From contig CAUQQF010000017.1 in the NCBI GenBank assembly GCA_963520375.1, positions 1 through 40,445 of the forward strand: DNA of 40,445 nucleotides, in the 5' to 3' direction. This document shows positions 16,589-22,816 of this stretch, piece after piece; position 1 is the first letter of the stretch, and every line of letters begins with the position of its first letter. Under the pieces are notes generated by a model. It was not told the origin of the DNA. It was given only the letters and a program-made list of their open reading frames with translations, and searched no databases. The DNA is from JABCPE02 sp963520375 (GTDB taxonomy: Bacteria > Bacteroidota > Bacteroidia > Flavobacteriales > Weeksellaceae). Both the position numbers and the translations under genes were made by a program.

Positions 16589-16849
16589 ATGGATAAAACA
16601 TATACTTTCATTGCGGAATATAGAGGAGGGACTTATATTAGTCAGTGTAAATCAGATAGTTTAGAATTGGCTGTAAAAATATGGGCTGAGGATAAATCCA
16701 AAATATTTTTAGATGAGATAAGGTATAAAAAGTTATTGGATACTTACGAAGAAGAAAATCCTGTTAGAATAAAGTATGTTGATAATGTATGGTGCTGCGC
16801 TTATGTTCTAAATAGGAGCTTTTTACTATTAAATATTATTAGTAATTGA
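16589..16849 (+). CDS. Small hypothetical protein, immunity-like
   Basis: 86 residues. It starts MDKTYTFIAEYRGGTYISQ and ends NVWCCAYVLNRSFLLLNIIS. It has no signal peptide and looks like a compact cytosolic alpha/beta protein with a tryptophan- and cysteine-containing end. No enzyme motif is seen. Its last ~30 bases of coding DNA (16785-16815) recur exactly at 18358-18388, where the rest of the gene is missing, so a second copy once existed. Such tandem duplication and loss is typical of arrays of immunity genes. The function call is inference. Confidence 0.65.
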   Translation: MDKTYTFIAEYRGGTYISQCKSDSLELAVKIWAEDKSKIFLDEIRYKKLLDTYEEENPVRIKYVDNVWCCAYVLNRSFLLLNIISN

Positions 16850-16853
16850 TATT

Positions 16854-17432
16854 ATGTATTTGAATAGATTAAAAATCCTAATTGTATTATTATTAATGTC
16901 TTGTTCTGGAAATGATGATTTATTTTCATTAGATAGTATTGAAAACTTTACATCTTCCTCAAAAAAAGGAAATACCACTGAGCAAACTGTAGAAGTTCAT
17001 CTAATGAAATTAAAAGAATATGTATTTGTCAAAGTACATGGCTCTGAGCAAGTAGGAAAGATTTCCATAGAAGATTTACAGATAATATACGAAAACTATT
17101 ACAAACAAGATTGTTCTTATACGGTGTTTTTATATGAGGTTCTTAATTTTAAAAGAGCGATTCCTATTAAATTCTTTTATAATCCTAAGGGAATTCATAC
17201 TCTTAATGAGAAAATCATGAGTATATATAGAAAATTTGGCATGGAAAGGATTAAAAAAATATATACAGTAGAAAAAGAAGAAGGAAAATTCTATATAAAC
17301 TCTACTTTAAAAGATGAGAGTTTTGTAACGATTCAATACTTGTTTTATATTAATAAATATGAGTATCATAATGATGATTACAGCTCTTTACAATGGTTCA
17401 TAAAGGTCTCAGATTTTAGTCTGTATAGTTGA
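16854..17432 (+). CDS. Lipoprotein, unknown function
   Basis: 192 residues. The signal LKILIVLLLMSC (lipobox LMSC, Cys at residue 17) resembles the one at 15636. A Ser/Thr-rich linker (SIENFTSSSKKGNTTEQ) precedes a globular part rich in tyrosine, lysine and hydrophobics. The ATG lies 4 nt after the previous stop, so the two are probably co-transcribed. The domain family is not recognised. Its location among similar small genes suggests an accessory, possibly immunity, role. Confidence 0.7.
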   Translation: MYLNRLKILIVLLLMSCSGNDDLFSLDSIENFTSSSKKGNTTEQTVEVHLMKLKEYVFVKVHGSEQVGKISIEDLQIIYENYYKQDCSYTVFLYEVLNFKRAIPIKFFYNPKGIHTLNEKIMSIYRKFGMERIKKIYTVEKEEGKFYINSTLKDESFVTIQYLFYINKYEYHNDDYSSLQWFIKVSDFSLYS

Positions 17433-17460
17433 GATTTTGGTTATTATAGAAAATAAAAAA

Positions 17461-18168
17461 ATGAAAAATATCGTATTGTTTATATCTCTGTTTCAGTTGA
17501 TTAGTTGTGCAACCATTGATAATATAGAAGGGATTTATAGCATAAAAAATAAATATAAATACCAAGCATTATCCGAGGATAATAATTACTCACAAATAGA
17601 AATCCATAAAAATGGACATTATATTCTGAAAAAAGCAGAGGTTACATTTTCTCCTGTTATAGAGCAGTGTGATTATGCCTCAAAAGGAAAATGGAATAGG
17701 CTCTCTAATGATGTAATAGAGTTAGTAAGCCAAGACCAGCATTTAGAAAAAATACGATATTCTATTCATCAGGAGAAGAAATATTCACAAGATTCACTTT
17801 ATATAAATGTAAATATTCCTCATAATCTCCCAGATATGGGCTTAAGTCTGAATTTTAATAATAAAAAAAATATTATTGCTAATGAATTGAATATCAAGGT
17901 ATCTAAATCGGAGTATTTATGGAAAACGGATAATATTAACTTAATAGAACTCAGTATAGCCAAAAAATTAATAGGAAAAAAGATATATAAAGAGAGAATG
18001 TTATTTAATATTTTTAAAGAAAATATCGATACTGATTATAATTATATTATGATAGATTTACCAAGTCTTCAAAGATGCACATTAGAATTTGAACCTCTCT
18101 ATGATAATGTGTATATTAAAAATAGAAACATATTGTATTGGAAAGGAAAAGAATGGATAAAACGCTAA
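17461..18168 (+). CDS. Lipoprotein, unknown function
   Basis: 235 residues from ATG 17461, which directly begins a lipoprotein signal (MKNIVLFISLFQLISCATID, Cys at residue 16). The in-frame ATG at 17437 would put eight charged residues before it and is rejected. The mature part begins with IEGIYSIKNKYKY and contains GHYILKK and ASKGKWNRLSNDVIELVSQ, a strand-rich pattern similar to lipocalin-like or DUF-type lipoproteins that sense or bind small ligands. The family is unproven. Its stop is followed 7 nt later by the motif at 18176. Confidence 0.7.
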   Translation: MKNIVLFISLFQLISCATIDNIEGIYSIKNKYKYQALSEDNNYSQIEIHKNGHYILKKAEVTFSPVIEQCDYASKGKWNRLSNDVIELVSQDQHLEKIRYSIHQEKKYSQDSLYINVNIPHNLPDMGLSLNFNNKKNIIANELNIKVSKSEYLWKTDNINLIELSIAKKLIGKKIYKERMLFNIFKENIDTDYNYIMIDLPSLQRCTLEFEPLYDNVYIKNRNILYWKGKEWIKR

Positions 18169-18175
18169 CACTTGG

Positions 18176-18188
18176 TAATATTCCAGAT
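18176..18188 (+). repeat. Recurring 13-nt motif, copy 2
   Basis: TAATATTCCAGAT is identical to 16552-16564 and lies 7 nt after the stop of the 17461 gene. The next likely ATG is at 18198. Confidence 0.6.
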
Positions 18189-18197
18189 TTAAAAACA

Positions 18198-18338
18198 ATG
18201 AAAAAAGAAAATAAAAATAAGAAAGTAACACTGAAAACCAAGACATATTCAACAAAGACTAAAGCTATTGCAAAGAAAGTGTATGATGAGGTGATAGCTA
18301 AATATCCTAATCTAATGGAAAAACTTAAAAACAGCTAA
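18198..18338 (+). CDS. Very small basic protein, unknown
   Basis: 46 residues from ATG 18198, lysine-rich (KENKNKKVTLKTKTYSTKTK, then AIAKKVYDEVIAKYPNLMEK). The same frame is open back to 18138 or 18153, but those starts overlap the preceding lipoprotein gene and run through the recurring motif, which is intergenic elsewhere. The later start is therefore preferred. The helix-forming end looks like a real protein or the tail of a larger one. The alternative is a displaced C-terminal tip of a polymorphic toxin. Support is limited to an open frame and composition. Confidence 0.4.
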   Translation: MKKENKNKKVTLKTKTYSTKTKAIAKKVYDEVIAKYPNLMEKLKNS

Positions 18339-18357
18339 ATATAAAGGAAGTTGTATG

Positions 18358-18480
18358 ATGTATGGTGCTGCGCTTATGTTCTAAATAGTTGTTTTTATGA
18401 TTAGTAATTGATATGTATCACAAAATTAGCTGGTTATGGCGTAGACGGCAGATGTAGAGATTATCTGGTCAAGAACTAAA
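18358..18480 (+). pseudogene. Residual 3' end of a second copy of the 16589 gene plus an unrelated tail
   Basis: 18358-18388 repeats 16785-16815 exactly (31 nt, the coding stretch for VWCCAYVLN), followed by a shared downstream block (ATTAGTAATTGATAT) after a short indel. An in-frame stop occurs soon after. From about 18420 a different, GC-richer frame reads TKLAGYGVDGRCRDYLVKN and then stops, resembling a lost C-terminal tip. No complete gene remains. Confidence 0.55.
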
Positions 18481-18497
18481 ACAAAATTGATAGGAAG

Positions 18498-18878
18498 ATG
18501 AAAGATTTAAGAAAGTTTTATTATTGGTGTGCATTAGTGTTTTTGATTATATTTTTATTATTACAATGGTATTTTCACCTAAATCCTACGACTATTGAAG
18601 AGGATAATAGATTTGCGTACGATAAAATAAGGAATAGAGAAATAAAATCTATATTAAAAAGGCATAGTATAGATTATAGCAATCATGCTACACCTTATAT
18701 TGTATATGAAAATGATAGTTTACCATCTATTTTAGATTGGGATGAAAAAATTCAAGTAGGAGATTCGATTATTAAACCCAAAGGTTCTTTAAAACTTTTG
18801 ATAAAAAGGGGAGGCTATTTAATAGATACATTAGACTATGAGGATAATAATTCTATTATTTTACCAAATAATTGGTAA
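18498..18878 (+). CDS. Membrane-anchored small protein, unknown
   Basis: 126 residues. A short cytosolic start (MKDLRKFYYW) is followed by one transmembrane helix (CALVFLIIFLLLQWYF, about residues 11-26), with the rest probably outside the cytoplasm. The soluble part has IQVGDSIIKPKGSLKLLIKR, a strand-rich barrel-like pattern. No catalytic residues or known domain are seen. The gene ends 12 nt before another copy of the recurring motif (18891). Confidence 0.65.
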   Translation: MKDLRKFYYWCALVFLIIFLLLQWYFHLNPTTIEEDNRFAYDKIRNREIKSILKRHSIDYSNHATPYIVYENDSLPSILDWDEKIQVGDSIIKPKGSLKLLIKRGGYLIDTLDYEDNNSIILPNNW

Positions 18879-18890
18879 TAAGAATAGGAG

Positions 18891-18903
18891 TAATGTTCTA
18901 GAT
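18891..18903 (+). repeat. Recurring 13-nt motif, copy 3 (variant)
   Basis: TAATGTTCTAGAT, two differences from copies 1 and 2, lies 12 nt after the preceding stop. Confidence 0.5.
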
Positions 18904-18953
18904 TGTCTTTCAAGTTATTATAGTGAAAACCAAAAATTAAAAAATTCCGAAAA

Positions 18954-19514
18954 ATGAAATATTACTTATTTATATTATGTTTAGTATATCCTTTTAAAAA
19001 TTTGTATTCTCAAAAATATAAATGTCCATTAGATAATGGATATATAATGGTAGGATATAAAAATAATGAGGATGAACAAAGGTATTCTCCTTTTTCAAAG
19101 GGAAAAAATTCCTTTCCTCCTATTGATTTTACTGTTAATACTGAAAATAAAACAGATAAAGTGCTATCCATATCTAAAGGGAAAGTAATATTGGTAACAG
19201 ACAAGGTGGGGGGAGTAGTCGCGGTCAAAGATATGGAACATGAAAAAATTATACGATATGATAAAATAGATAATATCCAAGTGAAACAAGGAGATTTTAT
19301 TGATATAGGGCAAATAATAGGAACTCCAAAAGTAAATGAATTTTATCCTAGAAGGCGGGATGAGTATGTAAATGAAATATATTTTGTAAATATCAGTTTT
19401 TTTGTTTTAGATACTAAAATAAGAGACCTCATTCATAGTCCTTTGTCAGTAGATAGTATAGATTGTAGAATAATTGTGTGTGAGAAGAATTGCCAACCTA
19501 GAATTTATCATTAG
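18954..19514 (+). CDS. Exported M23 (LytM)-like protein lacking catalytic residues
   Basis: 186 residues. A signal peptide MKYYLFILCLVYPFKNLYSQ suggests export. The region about 55-125 has the beta-strand order of M23 peptidases: IDFTVNTENKTDKVLSISKG (compare the usual 'G-x-D-F/L...V.A...G.V'), GGVVAVKD, and KQGDFIDIGQIIGTPK (compare 'V..G..V..GQ.IG..G'). The metal-binding His of the usual G/N-H start and the H-x-H pair (Y-A-H-L) are absent; RYDKID stands in its place. It is therefore probably a non-catalytic LytM-fold protein, such as a hydrolase activator or a toxin-binding immunity protein. The fold call is from pattern memory; the missing residues are direct observations. Confidence 0.6.
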   Translation: MKYYLFILCLVYPFKNLYSQKYKCPLDNGYIMVGYKNNEDEQRYSPFSKGKNSFPPIDFTVNTENKTDKVLSISKGKVILVTDKVGGVVAVKDMEHEKIIRYDKIDNIQVKQGDFIDIGQIIGTPKVNEFYPRRRDEYVNEIYFVNISFFVLDTKIRDLIHSPLSVDSIDCRIIVCEKNCQPRIYH

Positions 19515-19519
19515 GGAGG

Positions 19520-19532
19520 TAATGTTCCAGGT
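19520..19532 (+). repeat. Recurring 13-nt motif, copy 4 (variant)
   Basis: TAATGTTCCAGGT, 5 nt after the preceding stop. Read in the frame of the preceding gene past its TAG, it gives GNVPGVAGLKTNFKTGLK before the next stop, which could be a residual coding tail. Confidence 0.5.
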
Positions 19533-19570
19533 GTTGCTGGACTAAAAACTAATTTTAAAACAGGACTAAA

Positions 19571-19840
19571 ATGAAAATAAAATATTATAACATATTACCA
19601 TCAGTAGTGATGATGATTCTCATCATTATGCATAATAGGGGAGTATCAGGGGGAGATATTTTAATTCAGTTTTCTATAATATTTGTGACATTTATACAGG
19701 TATTATATCAATCTGTTTTGAGAATATTTATAAAATTTGATTTATTTAGAAATATAAAGGAATTATTGTTGGTTGGAGCTATTATATTTTTATTAATAAT
19801 TCTATATTTTCAAGTTTTATATGCATACCTTATGTATTAA
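19571..19840 (+). CDS. Small three-helix membrane protein, unknown
   Basis: 89 residues, mostly hydrophobic: helices at about 8-20 (ILPSVVMMILIIM), 30-48 (ILIQFSIIFVTFIQVLYQS) and 64-86 (LLLVGAIIFLLIILYFQVLY). There is no signal for a known transporter or enzyme. It lies between a dead M23-like gene and another orphan gene, and resembles membrane-type immunity proteins in size and layout only. Confidence 0.6.
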   Translation: MKIKYYNILPSVVMMILIIMHNRGVSGGDILIQFSIIFVTFIQVLYQSVLRIFIKFDLFRNIKELLLVGAIIFLLIILYFQVLYAYLMY

Positions 19841-19870
19841 AATGGTATTAATTTTCAAAAATAGAGGAAA

Positions 19871-20323
19871 ATGAAAATAAAAGGAGTTGTACAAAATGAT
19901 GATTCTATTATTTTTTATAAAAATGATGAAGTTTTTATCTATATGACTAGAAAAACCAAATGTGGCAGAAGAGTTTATGGCGAAATATATGATGCAAATG
20001 ATGAACTTTTGCTTAAAGTAAAATCTTTTCTTTGGCTGGGAATAAAAATTACATATCAGAATTTAGGTCTTTCCATTTCTAATGTGAGTTTTTATTTATA
20101 TGATAGATTTGCATTAGGAAAAAAAGACAAATTAGAAATTCTTAACTTTCTGATTTATCGTAGATTGTATTGGAACAACAAATTTATTGCAGATGTAAAA
20201 CCTGTGGATTTACTGAAATACAATACTCATTTAGAAATCAATTTCAATACTAAAGATGAATTAAAAATATACTATTCTACTATACTTTTCTGCACAACTA
20301 TTTTATATGCAGATTTATATTAA
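19871..20323 (+). CDS. Hypothetical protein
   Basis: 150 residues without a signal peptide. The start MKIKGVVQNDDSIIFYKNDEVFIYMTR and GRRVYGEIYDANDELLLKVKS give alternating strands of a beta-barrel type, faintly like tubby/scramblase-fold proteins, and the end is hydrophobic (STILFCTTILYADLY). I do not recognise the family. The next small ORF starts 4 nt after its stop, so these are likely one transcript. Confidence 0.6.
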   Translation: MKIKGVVQNDDSIIFYKNDEVFIYMTRKTKCGRRVYGEIYDANDELLLKVKSFLWLGIKITYQNLGLSISNVSFYLYDRFALGKKDKLEILNFLIYRRLYWNNKFIADVKPVDLLKYNTHLEINFNTKDELKIYYSTILFCTTILYADLY

Positions 20324-20326
20324 ATA

Positions 20327-20479
20327 ATGCCAATGAACAGAAAAAGAATATTTCTTTTAATAATTATACTTGTAATGGTTCTTTATCTTACATATAAAGG
20401 TTTTGTTTATTGGAATTATAATCTTTTCAGAGAAGAAAAACAAATAAAAACATGGAATAGTAGAGTGAAAAAACAATGA
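20327..20479 (+). CDS. Single-pass membrane peptide
   Basis: 50 residues from ATG 20327 (a second ATG at 20333 is possible). A basic start (NRKRI) is followed by a transmembrane helix (FLLIIILVMVLYLTY, about residues 9-23) and a hydrophilic basic tail ending SRVKKQ. Its stop overlaps the next ATG as ATGA, good evidence that it is translated and coupled to the next gene. No function is recognised. Confidence 0.6.
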   Translation: MPMNRKRIFLLIIILVMVLYLTYKGFVYWNYNLFREEKQIKTWNSRVKKQ

Positions 20480-20877
20480 AAACAAATTATAAAATATTAT
20501 TTGCAGTATTGTTTGTATTTATAGCTTTTTTGGGAATGTATTTATTTTCATTTTACAAATCTGTTACGGATACAGAAGATGTGAAATTGAGCGGTTATAT
20601 TTATGATGAAAAAACCAAACAGCCTATCCCAAATACTCTCGTAATGGTAATAAGTGAGCGATACGAAGATGATAGCGGCAATACAAATTACGATGAATAT
20701 TTAGGAAAAGATACCATAAAACTCTATTCCGATAGTAAAGGATATTATTCAACAATTATAGAGAAAACCGCTTTTATATCATTATATTTCAAAAAAGAAG
20801 GCTATGTTCAGAAGAAAATAGAAGGAGAATATCCAACAAAACAAATGAATTATAAAGTGTATTTAAAGAAAGAGTAA
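20476..20877 (+). CDS. Membrane-anchored protein with carboxypeptidase-regulatory-like domain
   Basis: 133 residues. One N-terminal transmembrane helix (ILFAVLFVFIAFLGMYLFSF, about 7-26) is followed by an Ig-like fold of the CarboxypepD_reg type: KLSGYIYDEKTKQPIPNTLV and later KGYYSTIIEKTAFISLYFKK. These domains are common binding or stalk modules in Bacteroidota surface proteins. Standing alone on a membrane anchor it has no enzymatic part. It is the last gene of the small-gene run and is followed by a terminator. Confidence 0.7.
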   Translation: MKTNYKILFAVLFVFIAFLGMYLFSFYKSVTDTEDVKLSGYIYDEKTKQPIPNTLVMVISERYEDDSGNTNYDEYLGKDTIKLYSDSKGYYSTIIEKTAFISLYFKKEGYVQKKIEGEYPTKQMNYKVYLKKE

Positions 20878-20954
20878 TTTTGTTTAATGTACATATTTTC
20901 AATAACTTATAAAAGTTAAGCTATTAAAAACTAAATACTATCCAAAAAAACAAA

Positions 20955-20985
20955 AGGGACTTTTCATGAAGTCCCTATTTTAGTT
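20955..20985 (+). terminator. Hairpin terminator after the small-gene cluster
   Basis: AGGGACTT (20955-20962), loop TTCATG, AAGTCCCT (20969-20976), followed by a T-rich tract. The preceding A-run makes it potentially active for the tmRNA side too. Confidence 0.8.
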
Positions 20986-21023
20986 TTTTACATCTGTAAT
21001 GTGTTGATTTACAGGTGTTATTG

Positions 21024-21421
21024 TGGAGCTGGAGGGATTCGAACCCTCGTCCAAACAAGCAACAAATAAACTTTCTACATGCTTATTTTGTTATTATTTT
21101 TCGACATAAAGCAGAGAACAAACACCCAACTTTATGCTTATCTTCTAAATTTTTTCGTCCTTTAGTCAAAGCTCCCAAAGGCTTATTTCCGCATTTCCTA
21201 TGCCCCAGAATCGGACGCCGCAGAACGGAGCTTCCGTGAGACATCTTGTTTCCTTACTATACTTCGGGAAAAACGCTAATCTTACTATACTTCAGATTAA
21301 GCAGCAAGAGCATACTCTTCGTTGCCAGTTAAAATTTGTAGCAAGGGATTAAAGAGATCGCGCTACGGTTCTCTGCATGCTTATTTACCCATTGGTCTTG
21401 CTGTCGAAACCGGTCAGCCCC
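21024..21421 (-). ncRNA. ssrA: tmRNA (ssrA)
   Basis: tmRNA rescues ribosomes stalled on broken messages and tags the peptide for proteolysis. On the minus strand the 5' end reads GGGGCTGACCGGTTTCGACA (from 21421) and the 3' end reads GGGTTCGAATCCCTCCAGCT, finishing ...CTCCA at 21024, so the tRNA-like T-arm and acceptor stem are both visible. CCA is not encoded. The tag frame is GGC AAC GAA GAG TAT GCT CTT GCT GCT TAA (21326 down to 21297), giving GNEEYALAA with the charged alanine in front. Length is about 398 nt. It lies directly downstream of pnuC on the same strand. Confidence 0.95.
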
Positions 21422-21485
21422 AATGAATTTTGGGAGCAAATATAATGAAAAAATAAATTGAATGAGACAACAAATTTTTAAAAAA

Positions 21486-22142
21486 TTATTTCCTCACCTG
21501 TTTCAGCCATTCCAAATAGCCGATTACCGCCATTATCGTAAAAACAAGATACTGCAATGAGGTGATTCCCAGTCCCTTGTAGAGCATCATCGGAACGCAG
21601 ATTAAATCTCCCACAATCCAGAAAAGCCAGTTTTCCACCTTTCGTTTTGCCATGAACCACATCCCGATGAGAAACAGGGAAGTTGTGAAAATATCCAGCC
21701 AGTTTGCCCAGTCAAGCTGCTGAAAACCAAGACTTACGCCGTTCATAGAAAAATGATTGTCTATAAAAGGTTTGAAATAATAAACTCCACAAACCGCTAT
21801 GAAACTCATCGCAAACAGATTTAGTCCCACCAGCCAGTCTCTTTTCTTGGCAAAATCTACGCTGATGATTTGGTTTTCGGTGTTTTTGTTCCAAGAAATC
21901 CAGCCGTAGATGCTCATAATGCTGTAATAAACATTGATAAGCATATCGCCCAAAAGCCCAAAATTAAAGAGAATATAAACATAAATCGTAGTGCTGATGA
22001 TACCTGTGGGATAGACCCAGATATTCCTTTTCACGGAGAAAAAAACGCTCATCAGACCGAAAAAAGCCGCCACAGCTTCTAAGAAAATTTGAAAAAAAGT
22101 ATATTCCTCGTAAGGTTTTATAAAAAGTTCATATGGATTCAT
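21486..22142 (-). CDS. pnuC: Nicotinamide mononucleotide/riboside transporter PnuC
   Basis: An inner-membrane transporter that imports nicotinamide riboside by facilitated diffusion, trapped inside by phosphorylation. 218 residues with about seven hydrophobic helices and the family motifs WVYPTGIISTTIYVYILF (about 43-60), INVYYSIMSIYGWISW (about 69-84) and the later WANWLDIFTTSLFLIGMWFM. Length is normal. No NAD kinase-like NadR fusion or riboswitch is visible upstream. The gene is convergent with the small-gene cluster and divergent from the GrpB-like gene. Confidence 0.93.
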   Translation of the reverse strand: MNPYELFIKPYEEYTFFQIFLEAVAAFFGLMSVFFSVKRNIWVYPTGIISTTIYVYILFNFGLLGDMLINVYYSIMSIYGWISWNKNTENQIISVDFAKKRDWLVGLNLFAMSFIAVCGVYYFKPFIDNHFSMNGVSLGFQQLDWANWLDIFTTSLFLIGMWFMAKRKVENWLFWIVGDLICVPMMLYKGLGITSLQYLVFTIMAVIGYLEWLKQVRK

Positions 22143-22168
22143 CAGCCCAAAGATAAGGTTATTTTGAT

Positions 22169-22176
22169 TATATTTG
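22169..22176 (+). promoter_or_regulatory. Promoter -7 element for the GrpB-like gene
   Basis: TATATTTG at 22169-22176 matches TAnnTTTG and lies 47 nt before ATG 22224. It falls inside the longer open frame that begins at 22089, which argues for the later start. Confidence 0.5.
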
Positions 22177-22223
22177 TGTCAATATTTAGATTAAATTTTT
22201 TGAACAATAGAGAATTATTAAAG

Positions 22224-22763
22224 ATGCCGCTTGAAGAGCTGTGGCAGCTGTTCCCAATCAAATTAGTCCCGCACAATACTTTATGGGAAAAATGGTTTCA
22301 GGAAGAAAAACAACATTTGGAAACTATTATAAATGAGGAAGTTACCATTAGCCATATAGGAAGCACAGCGGTTCCTTCCATTTGGGCAAAACCAATTATT
22401 GACATCCTTATAGAATGCGATGATAAAAATAGTCTGAAAAATATTTCAGATATTTTGGACAAAAACCAGTATCTCTGCATGTCTCGTGATAAAGATAGAA
22501 TGGTGTATAACAAAGGATACACCATAAATGGTTTTGCGGAAAAGGTATTTCATTTACACATAAGATTGAGAGGCGATAATGATGAACTTTATTTTCGGGA
22601 TTATCTTATTGAAAATCAAAATGTAGCAAAAGAATACGAAAAAATGAAACTTCTCCTTTGGAAAAAATTTGAGCATAATAGAGATGCCTACACAGAGAGT
22701 AAAACGGACTTTGTCAAAAAATATACACTAAAAGCCAAGAATATATACGGAGATAGATATTAA
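22224..22763 (+). CDS. GrpB-like (UPF0157) nucleotidyltransferase-fold protein
   Basis: 179 residues from ATG 22224. The family signature HIGSTAVPSIWAKPIIDILI is complete: the GS pocket and D-x-D/E-type metal residues of the nucleotidyltransferase fold. LHIRLRGDNDELYFRDYL follows. Members are widespread, mostly uncharacterised, and sometimes fused to CoaE or other enzymes. The open frame extends 45 codons upstream into pnuC on the other strand, but that part (KKSIFLVRFYKKFIWIHQP) has no family similarity and overlaps the promoter box. Confidence 0.85.
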   Translation: MPLEELWQLFPIKLVPHNTLWEKWFQEEKQHLETIINEEVTISHIGSTAVPSIWAKPIIDILIECDDKNSLKNISDILDKNQYLCMSRDKDRMVYNKGYTINGFAEKVFHLHIRLRGDNDELYFRDYLIENQNVAKEYEKMKLLLWKKFEHNRDAYTESKTDFVKKYTLKAKNIYGDRY

Positions 22764-22792
22764 AAAACTTTAGAAAATCTAATGTTAATAAT

Positions 22793-22800
22793 TATCTTTG
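22793..22800 (+). promoter_or_regulatory. Promoter -7 element of the ribB operon
   Basis: TATCTTTG at 22793-22800 matches TAnnTTTG exactly and ends 16 nt before the ATG at 22817. No FMN riboswitch fits in the short 53-nt gap upstream. Confidence 0.6.
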
Positions 22801-22816
22801 TAGAAATAAAATTAAC

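Noticed and set aside
21015..21239. Plus-strand open frame of 74 codons near 21.1 kb
   Set aside because: It lies antisense to the tmRNA gene; the conserved tRNA-like ends explain the sequence.
22089..22223. Longer N-terminus for the GrpB-like protein
   Set aside because: It overlaps pnuC and contains the TAnnTTTG promoter box; the conserved domain starts after ATG 22224.
21422..22816. NAD-, thiamine- or FMN-type riboswitch near pnuC or ribB
   Set aside because: The pnuC upstream region is shared with the GrpB-like gene and the ribB leader is too short; no conserved riboswitch core could be recognised.
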